From NCBI GenBank assembly GCA_029721435.1, contig CM056583.1, forward strand, positions 59,052,120-59,116,119: a stretch of DNA of 64,000 nt. The letters run 5' to 3'. This DNA is from Gymnothorax reevesii (lineage: Eukaryota > Chordata > Actinopteri > Anguilliformes > Muraenidae). Every line of letters begins with the position of its first letter. The first letter of the stretch is position 1. Below, piece by piece: positions 12,421 to 24,609 of this stretch. The notes below the pieces were generated by a model. It saw only the letters and a list, made by a program, of their open reading frames with translations, had not been told where the DNA came from and did no database searches. The position numbers and the translations under genes were made by a program.

Positions 12421-12506
12421 TCATACATGAAATTTTCCACTGCTCCGATTCTATTATTCACCTACATCAGAGTAAAATCTTGGCTTAAAATGATCTTGTT
12501 GTTCAG

Positions 12507-12576
12507 ATTAAGAAGTGTAAAAATGGAGCAACGCAAGCTGAATGATCAAGCAAACTCACTCGCAGACCTGGCAAAG
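12507..12576 (+). CDS. kcnn2: kcnn2-like SK channel, penultimate coding exon
   Basis: The 70-base exon is bounded by an acceptor (TTGTTGTTCAG) and a GTAAGC donor. One leading base completes a codon from the previous exon, then 23 codons read LRSVKMEQRKLNDQANSLAD..LAK. This is the part of SK channels just after the calmodulin-binding domain, nearly identical to what I recall for mammalian KCNN2. SK channels are tetrameric plasma-membrane K+ channels opened by Ca2+ through constitutively bound calmodulin. The preceding exon, which would encode the main calmodulin-binding helices and end ..IHQ, was not found in 1-12506, so a long intron is inferred. It joins in frame to the exon at 13044. Confidence 0.9.
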
Positions 12577-13043
12577 GTAAGCAGAGGCATTATTCTTCAT
12601 ATTTGCTCAGTCGTGAATTTAGTTTTCATGGGAGGCATTGGAAGCTCAAGAACTGGAGTGAAGTTTACGTAACGGTCCTATGGTGAAACCCCACTATTGA
12701 ACAGAGGGAAGTCTCAGCCTATCAACCAGGTATGGTCTCTCTTAAATTTAGCGTTAATATATGATGTTGTGTGGTGAAAAAGAGAAAAAAATAAAATAAA
12801 AACAGTACTGTTGATAGTTCATCTCAGGAGACTTCATTTCAAATACGGACAATGTGCAAAAGTAAATTGTTCATAACAATCTGGCTTAATAAACAAATGC
12901 CCACAATGCCTGTGTGAACAGTTTAATGACAAAAGAAGTTTAAAACAGGAGGGAGCCCAGCACTGTGTCATTCACAGCTTGCCAACACTCATTTAAAAGT
13001 GGGAGGGAAAGTTTCTAATTAATTTTCCCCCCTATTGTTTCAG

Positions 13044-13328
13044 ACTCAAAATACCATGTACGACCTGATTTCGGATTTGAACGAAAGGGGCGAGGACATG
13101 GAGAAGAGGATCTCTCATCTGGAAACCAGACTTGAGGCACTGCTGGAGAGCCTACGGGCCTTGCCTGGATTAATAAGCCAGATAATAAGCGAGCAGCACA
13201 TGGACTTCCTGGAGTTTCATGTGCAGCCTTTCGATAAACTCAACTCCCACAGCCCTGACCGATCTCATTCTCTATCCAGGAGGAAGTCCACTTCCACGGC
13301 ACCAGCAACCTCCTCAGAGAGCAACTAG
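13044..13328 (+). CDS. kcnn2: kcnn2-like SK channel, last coding exon
   Basis: The exon follows a pyrimidine-rich acceptor (CCCCCCTATTGTTTCAG), starts in phase 0 with [20 protein letters not shown], and ends at the TAG at 13326-13328. The first ~50 residues form a heptad-like coiled-coil segment ([20 protein letters not shown]) ending in ALPGLISQ. The tail is serine- and arginine-rich and closes with [10 protein letters not shown]. The KCNN2 C terminus has the same plan (..ALPGLISQ.., SR-rich, ..TSSES-), and KCNN3 and KCNN1 tails differ, so kcnn2 is the best paralogue call, with a fish kcnn1 duplicate as the alternative. The segment [14 protein letters not shown] is more diverged than the coiled coil. 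The intron before it is only 467 bases. Confidence 0.88.
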   Translation, partial: TQNTMYDLISDLNERGEDMEKRISHLETRLEALLESLRALPGLISQIISEQHMDFLEFHVQPFDKLNSHSPDRSHSLSRRKSTSTAPATSSESN

Positions 13329-13458
13329 AGTTCAACTGAAACAGTACAGACGTTTTTCTGCATATATGCATACGATGAGAAGCAATATTATTTTATTAAA
13401 GCATTTTAAAATAACATCCAAGCTTTGATTATAGAATCAAAATGATCTGTATAATAAA
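13329..13458 (+). other. kcnn2: kcnn2-like 3' UTR with poly(A) signals
   Basis: After the stop codon, ATTAAA occurs near 13396 and a canonical AATAAA at 13453-13458. Either could direct polyadenylation. Longer 3' UTR isoforms cannot be excluded. Confidence 0.5.
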
Positions 13459-13950
13459 CTTTTAAAGACCACTCCGCCATTTGTTAAGAACCTTTGATAT
13501 ATTACTTTTTTCATGAAAGATTTTACATTAATGTCCTTTTTGACAGTATCCCGCTTGGAGATATGTCAATGAGGTAATGCAGTTTTATTGGGAATGGTCT
13601 TAAGCATTTTATTCTTTTTTTTTCATGTAAAATCAGCCAATTCAAATGAAAATATTCAAAAATATGAAAATATTCAAAAATAAAGTGTGCAGTTACCGCC
13701 ATCCCTTGCTTAAAGGATAACTTTGTCTCTTACAGACAAATCATGCTGATTTGACAGTTCAGTGAAATCTTTCTTGCCAGGCCTTGGTCATCAGCTCCAT
13801 TCTTGCCAATTCAGTCAATTTAGGCCATAAAAAACAAGGGAATGCCTGAATTAACCTCTCTTGAAATAGGAACATCACATTCTGAACATTAATTAACACC
13901 ATTATGTAAAAGAACTGTGAAGTAAAATGAAATATTTAATTATATATAAA

Positions 13951-14022
13951 CTGCTCAAAAAAATAAAGTGAACACTTGGAGTTATATTGTGTTGTTTAAG
14001 TGTTCCTTTTATTTTTTTGAGC
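13951..14022. mobile_element. Short hairpin MITE
   Basis: CTGCTCAAAAAAATAAAGTG..AACACTT pairs with AAGTGTTCC..TTTTATTTTTTTGAGC around a ~20-base loop. The CTGCTCAAAAAAATAAAG..AACAC end is common in fish genomes and suggests a minimal Tc1/mariner-type palindrome. It directly abuts a TA repeat. Confidence 0.75.

Positions 14023-14050
<28 letters not shown>
14023..14050. repeat. TA dinucleotide microsatellite
   Basis: About 14 TA units. It starts at the right end of the hairpin MITE, so it may have grown from the TA target duplication. Confidence 0.9.
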
Positions 14051-14056
<6 letters not shown>

Positions 14057-14228
14057 TGTTGATTTGAAATGAACAGATGAAGACTAGACAAAAAGTATAG
14101 AAAAAGAACTTATCTAAAGGTGCTCATGTGAGTTTGTTTTTACCATGATCAGGAAATGGCTGTTTCTGTGTTGAGTCCCCCATTTTTCTTTTTTTCCTAA
14201 AAAATAAGTTAATACATGAACTTTTAAG

Positions 14229-15165
14229 GTCAGACCCCTAAATATTTGGACAGTGGCCATTGTAGAATATTCTACTGCTTTGCTTTCTAAACGTCTTCAA
14301 AAATCATCTGAGCAGATAATACAGCCAAATGCAATTCATCCTGCTGCTTTGGTCACATTGTAAAATATACAAGGGTACCAGTTCCACTGGCAGCAAAACA
14401 TGCCAAGACATGACCACCCCTCACAGATGAGGTGGCATGCCTTGGATCATGAGCAGTTCCTTCTATTCTCCATACACTTCCCATCAGTCCAATAAGGATT
14501 GATCATTTGTCCCTCCGATGTTGCTCCAGAACCGTACTTAAGTTCTTACATTTTTGTGTGTGTGTGTTTTTTAGAATTTCCAATGATTAATCTTTTTTGT
14601 GATGAACCCTCTGCATTTACCCTTGATTGCTGACATTGGCACAGATTTGCTGATGAACTGTTGTGGAAGGGTTGTTCTAATTTAGGAAAAGAGTTCCCCA
14701 ATCACAATTGTTATCTGCAGCTCTTTGGGCCTTTTGATGTCCTGAAGCTCACCATTGTGTTCCCGTTTTTAAAAATTTCCAAAATAATTGATTTGGCTGA
14801 AACTAATGTTTTTGTAATTTTTTCTGATTGGTTTGTTTAGATTTTTCAGCCTAACTGTTGCTTGTTTCACTACAGTGACAGCTCTTTGGACTTCATTTTC
14901 AGAGTTAACAGCAGCATATTCCCAGTACAAATGCCATACTTGAAAGCAACTGAACCCTTTATCTTCTCACTAATAAATGAAATAATGTGAAAATATTGCT
15001 GGACATGATACAACTGTGCAGCCAGTTGTACAATAACTTCTTGGCCCTTAAAAAGATGGGGGGGGGGGACATAAAATTCTAACTCCAATATGCTATGGTT
15101 GACAACTATAATAATAACAATAACTTTGTCAATGTCCAAATGTTTATCAACCTGACCGTAGGTAA
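14229..15165 (-). mobile_element. Decayed Tc1-like transposon, minus strand
   Basis: The left edge GGTCAGACCCCTAAATATTTGGACA and the right edge TGTCCAAATGTTTATCAACCTGACC are inverted copies about 930 bp apart. On the minus strand, around 14350-14530, broken frames read ..GSVWRIEGTAHDPRHATSS and GGHVLACFAASGTGTLVY. That is the same protein pattern as the relic at 47.6-48.9 kb ([16 protein letters not shown]). The + strand therefore carries the complement of a dead transposase gene. Confidence 0.6.
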
Positions 15166-16796
15166 ATCCAAAAGAGGGTTTTTGAAATCAGTCTCCTCTT
15201 CTTGATATGTAAGCTCTGCTTTATTTCAACCTGATAACAGTTTTGGTCTGTCCAAAAACTTTCCACTTAATCCCCTTGTAAACATTTTGTGGGCATAGGA
15301 AACTGTTCTTGGGTTCTACACCAGCTGCAGGAGGAAGTACTGATGGATACTGTTAAGGAATTTGTACATAGCAGACGAAATCTGCCAGCGCTTCTCACAT
15401 CTAACTTATCTTATCTTCAGAAATACTGATGAGTGAATATGCTGCAAAGGCAGCTATACATGTTAAACCATGAAACCACCCGTCCAATATTTAACATGAA
15501 AGGAGGTGCTTTGGATCATGAGCTGTTCCTTCCATTCAAGGTTGTTGAAGTTTTCTGGCTTATCTATTTTTTGGGTAATTACATGACAGATCGTTCCATT
15601 CCTGTAATATTATTGGCTTAGCCTTGCAAAAAAATTGCTATAAACACTCACCTTTGACATATCAATCCTTTACACTCGATGGACCTGATATCGGGTTCAG
15701 AACAGCATAATAATTAGCCATTAATTGGGTGTGTTATATAGAGTATGCAGTTGCATGATCACTGTGTCATCTTCCACAGTGGTGGAATTTGCGGATTTAA
15801 AACTGGAATCCATGAACTTTTTTTTAACTCCAACTCCCCTAGAGGCAGCACAGGCCTGTCAGGATTTTCTGTGCCATGCCACCAGAGGAGTAGAACCCTC
15901 TCAACTTTTAGTGCATGATTGCCCTCAATCTGTTCCCATTCAAGATTTCCTGATTAGAATTCAAGCCATTTATTTACTAAATAATCAAGACCAATACACA
16001 AACCTTTGATGCTTGACAGATTATAGAGCTATAAATGATGAATTGATGACTAATAGGCTACACTAACTATGTACATGTCATACACATGATATGGAAAGGA
16101 TGCCAACAACACAAATTATTTATTGAAATGTACTCTGAATTCCATTTCCTGTTTTACCTTTTTTTCAGCCGTGTAATTGATTTTATGATGGCCTTTAACT
16201 TATTCAAAATGTTTTAAAAAGAATACATTAAAAATGGAAAATAGCTTTAAGTGAACCGAATTCTTAATATTTTTACAAAGTTGCATCATTTATCGGCCTA
16301 GTGAACAAATATGTGCCATTTCATGAGGTAGTGGAATTCAGAATCTTCTAAAGACATATTTTTTTATGTCATGATTGATGTGGGCAAGAAAACGTCTGAT
16401 AAATTTGTGATGCAATTAACGATAATGCCCACTAAAAACATACTGGCGAGTTGTACTGCTGATTTGTTCTGGCAAATGACAGAACTAATGTTCAGTTGCT
16501 AATTAGCTGACAAGAAGGGAAGTCGCGCACTTGCAGTCACAATGTAATATTAATTTCATAAATTACTGAAGTTTCAACGTTAAATTTTTAAGGGCATTAA
16601 GGGAGGATCCAATACCCCGAAGAAGACTTATATCGGAACCATTTGTAATTCACTAAAGTAATTATTATCCCATCATGGGTACAAATGTGTGACCGCCTTT
16701 CACATTTGTATTTTCACTATGTTGGAGCACCTCTCCAACTCTTATGTGCATTCCTTCTCTCTTCTATCTTGGTTGCTAATCAGCAAATTAGAACTG
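15166..16796. other. Non-coding stretch, no gene recognised
   Basis: AT-rich. At about 15508-15540 a GCTTTGGATCATGAGCTGTTCC run closely repeats 14440-14465 of the preceding Tc1 relic, so at least part is fragmented copies of that family. The 94-codon frame at 15725 has no recognisable domain. Confidence 0.45.
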
Positions 16797-16804
16797 TTCT
16801 ATAG

Positions 16805-17577
16805 CAGTGGCGTAGCCAGCGGGTGTGCCAAAACACATTCCTTTATAACAGAAATTAGTCCCGGCAAGTTCTCAATCATTTTTCTTTATTGACACGTTTT
16901 TCAATTATTGTAATTGGGAACAGAAGACACAGTTTCTCCATTTGCGATCTAACAGCGATGAAATCATGGGCTAAATTCAGTTCAAGAAAATAATTAACTT
17001 ATTAATTGGCCAGTTGATTGAACTGGTTGCATTCCAATGAAATATCGCCTTTCACTCTCGGTATTTCGTCGGTTGATAAAAAAAAAAAGGTGGCTCTCAG
17101 TAGTGAAATAGGCTATAAAAAGCATGCAGCTCAAGCCATTTGCGCAGGTATGCAATTTTGAATAACACTGATTTAAATACAGCAAACAAGCATCCAGATG
17201 AATGATTGTCATCTTACCTAATCGGGGAGAGCAAGCAGCACCTGTTCAGTGTGTAGTGCTCTCGAATTGAACCTTTTGTTCATCATGAAAATGACTGAGA
17301 ACATGTTAGGAGTCAGGACTAATTCTAAACGGATTAAACGGATGGTTTTAAACGGATGTTTAGTGCGCCCCAATTATCAGTTCTGGTTCCGCCACTGTAC
17401 TGAATCTAGACCATGATTTCATCGCTGTTAGATCGCATATGGAGAGAAACTGTGTCATCAGTTGCCAATTACGATAATTGGAAAATGCGTCAATAAAGGA
17501 AAATGATTGAGAACTAGCCAGGACTAATTGCTGTCATAAAGGGACGTGTTTTGGCACACCCGCTGGCTACGCCACTG
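16805..17577. mobile_element. hAT-like element with ~180-bp inverted repeats
   Basis: Both ends begin CAGTGGCGTAGCCAGCGGGT and stay similar inward for about 180 bases, through GATCTAACAGCGATGAAATC on both arms. CAGTGGCG ends are typical of hAT transposons. The 8-base flanks TTCTATAG (16797-16804) and TTTTGTAG (17578-17585) match at six of eight positions, as expected for an old 8-bp hAT target duplication. No transposase is present. A second CAGTGGCGGAACCAGAACTG end, in reverse orientation at 17379-17398, lies inside. Confidence 0.8.
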
Positions 17578-17585
17578 TTTTGTAG

Positions 17586-20500
17586 TTATCATGCATTTTA
17601 AGGTGAGGTTACTGAAGGTTACTGGCTATAATGCTGCCAATGGCACGTCACTGAAAATCCTGCATGGATAAGGTTGATTTCCATATTTATGTGCTAAAAA
17701 ATTGATAAGAATGTTTCTGTTTCAAGTTGCAGTTGCTATTTTATGTGGGCCCAACGTCAAAAAAAAAATCAAAACATTCTTTATAAATATTGATTAACCT
17801 TTTTATACAACTGATGAGCCATGAGAGGCCTTGGCTTGCAGACATTCTAGCAGTAATGCTGAAGGCTGTTGAGAGGGTTTAACAAGGCCTCTCAAAATCA
17901 TCATCAAAACTGTCGCAGAATTGTTGTAACCTACAGCCTCTCGTGGCTTATTAATTCTAATTTGCCCTCTCTGTTCTTTCTAATGACTATAAGTTTATAT
18001 CTTCCTGTGCAGCCTCTGTAATTTCTTTTTCTGGAAGTCTTTAGAATGCAATGGCTTGCAATATTTTTACTCTACCCTCTGAGGACTATTGGTCATGTTA
18101 CTGACTTTTCTTTAATCGGTTTTCTTTTCAGCTCTTTGGATAATTCTGTCTTGAACGGCAATTTTCATCCTTACCTAACATGAGCAGTGCATATTTAAAA
18201 GTCCTTGAGTGCTTTCTTTGTTTTTCAGGGACTTTCTTAAGCACTGTACTTGATGCACCCACTTGCACTGTCATGAAGATGCACAGATGCAGTCTTTCCC
18301 CATGAATTCTTCTGTCTTCTATGCTTTCAGTTGTTTTGTTCTTGCTGTTTCTCAGCCAGCTGTCCCCTGGTCTTTATTATGGTGTATGCAATCCTGAAAG
18401 AGAAAAACAAGACCAGACTGGCTTCCGTGGCATTCCATGCAAAAAACTCTTGTGTTTTATCCCTTGAATTACCTTTGCACGTATGAAAATGGGGAGACTT
18501 GACACAAAACAGCCATTATTCTAATATGCTAGTACTGTATATGCCTGTCAATGTGATGGATTGAAGGCTTATTGACTTTTGGGGGTTTGTTTTTATATGT
18601 AATTTTCTGTCAGTTCATTTGAGTTTCAGGCTACGGTGCTTTACCTGCAATTTGGAGTTTTAACTGAGGGACATTCACTTTTTTTTTGGAATTATGAAAG
18701 GCTGACTGGCTCAACAAACTGCAATAACTGGTGACAAAGAAAGATGAAACAAAACTACGGTCATTATCTATCTGCAGTGATAGATGATCATAAGTGACAT
18801 CAAAGAAAAAAGATAAACAAAGTTATCCTTTAAGGTTGAACACTCTCCAACAGTTTGACAGAAGTGATTTTGAATCAGATTCTTACTCTTCTCTAGTCTT
18901 GACAAGAGAGGCAATGGAGTCATATTTGCAGTTCGTAGTTTGGCATTGGCAGTTTATTAACTATACTAGTCAAGCACACAACCGCAGTCTGCTAATCTGA
19001 GTTAGCAGTGTGCTTGTGTTAATGATATACTATTAGTGAACAACGTATGATGCTGCATCTTCTTGAACTCTTGACTATCACCCCAGTGCATCCACCTGTA
19101 CTACATACACTTTGAGTCGCCACATTATTCTGCAGTTTTCATCTCTTTCCCCCTCCCAACAAAGCTATTAGAAGAAGACGACAATTGCAATTCCAAAATA
19201 TAAGAACTACATCTGCATAATCAAAGTTGATTCCCTTTCAAAGATTGCCTCATATTTCGAATTGTCAAAAGCTGCATTCCCATTAGAATGGTGCTCTAAA
19301 TTTACCGAGGAGCATTAAGTAAAAAAATCACTTGCAGTGCACTTTCCATTATGGAAAAATGACTGGATTAGCACTGGAGTGCTCATTTAGAAGGAGAATG
19401 CCTTGTTGGACCATTTGAAAGCCCATCACGATCACAAATCCTCTTCTGCTGCATATATTGAGCACAAAATTATTTCAGGTTAAGACTACCTCTGTCAGAT
19501 TGGTTTAAAGGTCCCTGTTAACATACAATAGATTTATATTGTCACATTTGAATAGTAGTTACTTTGCACTCAAAACACTTTTCAGCAGTTGCAGGAAACT
19601 GGTCTTAGCTACCACCCAATGTGAGGCATCTATCTGGGCGATGGAGGGCAACATTTTATCATTGAATGTTCACCACAAATCAGTTAAGGCACAGAGGGAG
19701 AGAAAAGTTTTTAGCTAATTAAATGAAGGGATGGTTTATCAATTGCATGTAAAGATGGGAATTTGAGGTTTGCTTATGAAGAATTAAATCTATTTAATCA
19801 ATTTTAAAACAATGCATTAAACTAGCACTAAAACTTTGTTAAAATAGTTTTAAACAGTATTTAAAAATAACTGTTAGCATTCATATTTTTGGGAATTGCA
19901 AAAATAGCCTTGCTCATATCATGTAGAACTATTTTTACTGGGTAAGAATCTACTCAAAAACATGGAAACGCTTGGTGAAAATTTTATCACTTCCAGGGAC
20001 ATGAGCAATGCCATGTTAACCAATGTATTGGTCATTTTGATGACCATAATTCATAATAACATTTTTTCCCTGCTCTTGTGTCACATTTTCTTTCCAATCC
20101 AGTAGAACGATTTAATTTTACATAAAAACTAATTTATCAATATGAGCAAAATCAATCTTTCAAATCAAGATTGCAGTTAAGCATTCATGTAAGGAAACCA
20201 TTCAAGCTAAAATACTTTGTAAGGATGCTATATACTCAATATCTTATGGTAAAACACTGGAGTAAAACATGTAGGCTACCAGCTACTGAATCTCCTCAGC
20301 TGCTATAACAGATTGAAGAGCATAATTCAATGTTGCAGAATGAAGTTCACGCATTCCCCAAAAATTTTTTTAATTGTATGAAACATCATATTCAGCTTGC
20401 TTGTAGTTGTCCAACAAGGTACTGGTTTATCAAAGAATTCATTTGTGATTTTGTTCAGTCACTGAATTGGCTTGAATTTTAACATCAATTTGGGGACGTA

Positions 20501-23341
20501 ATGTTTTAGAAAATGTAACAGACTCAAAATTAAGTCAATGTCAAACAGAAATACCACAGATATGATTTTGAAACATTCAAGGCTTATTAATATATATTTT
20601 GCTTCACTGTGCATAATATTGTTGAATAAGTGCCTTGGGAAAGTATTCAGGCCACTAAACAGTTAGTTCAACTGGTGTACAGATGTTACATCTTGAGGGC
20701 TCACATGCTTAAACTGACATTTTAAGAGGTCTTTTGATTGTAGATTATATTATTTAATTTAACAGTAATTGCTTTAAATCTGTTTCTCTTTTACATTGTT
20801 CCTGGCAGAAGCAGATTTTACATCAGGATTTGCCTTTATTTTATGCAGTAAATCCTTACCAGCAGGATTTATGACCCAGGTGAAGCTTGCACATCGTTTG
20901 GTTTTTGTGCCAGCCATAAGGCCTAATTGTAAAAGATTCACATTTGCAGCTGCACCAGTCACGTTTACCGCCAAATTGTCACCATTTTTTCTTTTTATTA
21001 ATCGAGGTTACTTTTGTAACAGTTGAAGCGCTGGCAGTGATGTGATGTGATGTGGAAGACAGCCAGTATGCTTACATTACATAAAATCAGTAATCCCCGA
21101 GACCTGAAAATACTACCCCTCTCTCTAAGCTTTCCAGGCTGGCATGAATCTTACATTCCCTGATCAATGAGCAGCATTGTGATTTCCAGAGAATCAATTA
21201 CGTCTTTATTATCAATCTGATTTTTATTTGACACAGAACCTCTTTGGATGCAAGTTTTTAATTGCTGCCTTGGATCAAAAAGAGCATTGTGTATTTATTG
21301 ATCCCTCTTTTGATGCGTTATTGCTGCGTAGGCAGTCATCCTTTGGGTTAGGATTCATTGGGTTTCCTGGTAGAGGAAATTTTTATCTTCTGTCTTGCTT
21401 CCATACCCTGGCTTATGAACAGAAAGCATTTTCCCATCTTTCTTATGACGCTCCGCTGCCTTTTATGAAGGGGGAAAATGACACATTTTAAGCAGTACCT
21501 AATTTTCATAACCATTTGGAAAAAGATGCTGTTTTTAGAATAGCTCCCCTTCATGGATAGGAACTAAGGTAGCATGTAAATGGCAATTTAGTTTGATCAG
21601 TTTAATTACCTAAATTTCTTAACATGATAAAATTATGTACATTCACCTTCATGAGCATATACCTTGACAAATATTATTTTGTAAATTACTGCATCGTGAC
21701 AAAAGCATAAAAGGAAAAATGGTGTTAGTGAATACTTCTGCAAGGCATTGTAATTTAGCATCATTGCTATTTAATTTGGGGTTGGTATTTTTGGGATAAA
21801 AGCTTTGTCACTCCAATTTCTAAAATGATGGAGACTAATCCATTTAACATGCCACAAGAGAAATATTACGAAGGGGTAAGACAGTAACATAATAAAGTGA
21901 CCAGAATTGGAAATTAATCACAGAAGGCATTGATTGCCCTCCTTATATATAGTACCTCCAACGTATGTGTGAAAAACAGTATGGCATTCAACAATATTGC
22001 TTTCATTCTTGAGTGCCTTTATGTTCATTATCAAAAAAGAGGACAAGAAGAATGATGAGGAAATAAGAAAATGTCTCTCTTAAAAAAAACTTTGGAAACT
22101 CTAAAGAGAGGAACCTCACATCAGTCTGTAAAAGCTTGGGTGTATTTACAGTATAATTTTTGAGTTATTTTGAACCAATTTGTAGCAGAAAACTTAAATG
22201 CCTGTTTGTATGCATAATCACCTAAACATTATCTGTTGTGAGCCCATTAGAGGTGCTAATATTCTCAAGCCATTCAAAATTCCTACACAATCTAGGTAAA
22301 GCCCTCTTTCAGACATCATCAGATCACAATTTAATGGTGATTATAACAGCAAAATAATGTAGCACTCTACCAGTTCATTTATAGTTTGCAATTCACAGCA
22401 TCAAAGCCAGTCATTTTCTGCACAGTAGAAATTTACAGTGACAAATAAAAGCTCCTATTCCAAAAAGACAGCTATGTCGAGTAACAAAAGCTTATATATT
22501 TCAAGTAAAATAAATACATTACACAAATTAAAATACTTTTATTTTAATTAGCAACCATGCTGCTGATTTACAGTTAATTAGTTCCCATTTTTTTATATTG
22601 TGCAGTACCACAAATTTCAAGTATTCTAATATTAAAAGTAGGGCTTGACTACTCTTAAGAACTAGCCTAGACTTTAAAAGCCAGTCAGGTCTTGCCAGCA
22701 GAAAAGCTTAATCTTCAATAAGATATTATTAAATTTGATAATTAAGTATTTAGCTGTGAATATACACTAAACTTGAGCAGTGAAGTAACAGTTGGTTTAT
22801 ATTTTCATTACTGACTGGCCTGTTCACCAAAACCAGCCGTTATTTTACCATGCAAATGAACATAGTTGATAATATTACAGCCTCCATATGTTTAACACTT
22901 CAACTGAATGGCTTTCACGGCTAATAATCAAGTTTTTGTGACATCGATATATTCCAATATTATAAGTAATTTTCAACAATCATATCATACTAAAAAGATT
23001 GCATGTAATTTAACGAGGCCTAACAATAAATGAAAAATATTTATGGTTCCAATGCTGTCCTTCAATTGTTATTTGCTATACAATTCAGGTGGCCAATTTC
23101 CAAGGAAAAACCAATCAAGGTGCTTCTAATTGCTTTACCTTTAATAGACCTTCATTCCAGCCGGATGCCATCTTAATCTGTCAAAATGTTTGCTAAAGAA
23201 TAGTTAAAAAAGCAGTATATATACACCACTGTATACTCCATACAGAATTGTTCATAAGTTAAGAAATTGCCATTCGTGTCCATCAAGTCAACTATAGACC
23301 ATACATTCCTCTCATACCAATCTTCAAAAAATAAGAATTTA
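17586..23341. other. Long intergenic stretch, nothing recognised
   Basis: Nearly 5.8 kb between the kcnn2-like and ggcx genes with few obvious repeats. Frames of 60-87 codons at 18794, 20796 and 21228 show no known motif. The lower density of recognisable transposons compared with neighbouring DNA would suit conserved regulatory sequence, but nothing here proves that. Confidence 0.4.
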
Positions 23342-24086
23342 CAGTGGCTCCAATAAGTATTTGTACACTACTGTACTTCATGGAGCCGGTTACGGATGGC
23401 CTGGGCACAAACATGGCTTCCAGTTGCTTCCTCCACTTTGGTGGCAAGACTGGAGGCCGAGGACTGTCTTTCCCTCTGTACCAGCAGGGAGATGTACCGG
23501 TCAGTGCGCTGGCTGGTCTTCCTGGGACGTCCTTTCCTGGCTGCATTGGCTATGCGTTCAGACTGTTTGTACTTCTTGATGATGTTCTGAACAATCGTGT
23601 GGCGTAACGATAGCCGAGTTCGAATTTTTCTGGTGCTTTGACCTTCTTTATGTAGCTGAATGATTTGCTCCCGCATTCAACAGGGTATCTCGCCTGTCTT
23701 AGCCATATATCACAGGAATACATTATGGGCATGGTCAGGCCATTTACACAGGCCAGTCTGTGTACAGAGGGAGTGTCCAGTATGGTCACGCTTGACCAAA
23801 TCAGACCAAGTGAGTCAACCATGCCCTGTAAACATCTTGAGTCAATTTTAGGTGAGTATTATAAGTTTTGTGACTCACTAATGAAACTGTACAGATACTT
23901 ATTGGGTCAGATAATCGCCTTTCTGACCAAATATGCCATTTTGACATTAAATATTTGTTTAAAACATATTGATTATCAAATATTTTAATCACTTTTACAC
24001 ACAATAGCAAGCATTTAGCCGAATATACAAAAGCTGTTATGTAGTCGAATTTTCAAGTAGTGTACAAATACTTATTGGAGCCACTG
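23342..24086 (-). mobile_element. Miniature Tc1-like element keeping a partial transposase
   Basis: The inverted repeats CAGTGGCTCCAATAAGTATT and AATACTTATTGGAGCCACTG lie 745 bp apart with flanking TA on each side (23340-23341, 24087-24088). Full-length relatives would be ~1.5 kb; here the catalytic half is gone. The minus strand retains a DNA-binding-domain frame that ends against the inverted repeat. Confidence 0.88.
23368..23676 (-). CDS. Truncated Tc1-like transposase (DNA-binding half only)
   Basis: The 102-codon frame begins MREQIIQLHKEGQSTRKIRT. Residues 1-45 form the first helix-turn-helix of a paired-like domain (QLHKEGQS..TIVQNIIKKYK). A basic linker (RKGRPRKTSQRTDRYI) carries a GRPR AT-hook-like motif, and residues 55-100 form a second helical unit (SASSLATKVEEATGSHVCA..). 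Tc1 transposases use exactly this pair to bind their inverted repeats. The DDE catalytic domain that should follow is absent: the frame stops at 23368 inside the 3' end of the element. It is an internal-deletion product of a transposon. If expressed it could only bind ends, not cut. No stop codons interrupt the 102 residues, which is notable for a relic. Expression is unknown. Confidence 0.75.
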   Translation of the reverse strand: MREQIIQLHKEGQSTRKIRTRLSLRHTIVQNIIKKYKQSERIANAARKGRPRKTSQRTDRYISLLVQRERQSSASSLATKVEEATGSHVCAQAIRNRLHEVQ

Positions 24087-24609
24087 TAAAATAGATTGCG
24101 CCTAACAATCTGATATAATGTATATTGGTCATTGAGCTTGGAGGAGGAACAGATATTCAGGCCCTATTTGAGTTTTAATAAAAAGCATTCCACATGGATC
24201 AATAGGCTATTGTTAAAAATAACCCACAGCAGCAGTGTGTCATTTTATTTTAGTCAATCTGAGGTGCACTGAGGGAGTCTGTTGACCCAAATAGTGATCG
24301 AAAAAATCATTTTGAAAATCAGAAAGCCAACGTTTTTTTACACTTTTACCACATCAAATAAAATACCACATCAAATAAAAGATACACTGTATGACATTTG
24401 CTTTGTTTCAAACAACAGGAAAACAGCGAGCAAGGACCAGTATTCGCTAGCTCAACTAATCATGATGTGATATCAATGGGCAGTGACAGAGCAGTGATCG
24501 AATCAACTCAGTAGCCTGACAAATACATGATTTGTTCAAAATACTGACTAAACCTTTGCTCATTCAGTATGTTATTTTACTCCAGCATAAATGCACAATG
24601 GCGACTAAT

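Noticed and set aside
1..12506. Earlier kcnn2 exons (pore and calmodulin-binding exon)
   Set aside because: I looked for WLIYK..KHQRKFLQAIHQ and pore-type coding text on the + strand and did not find it; these exons are probably to the left of the window.
21228..21491. 87-codon frame as a conserved small gene
   Set aside because: No recognisable motif and no neighbouring splice-compatible exons.
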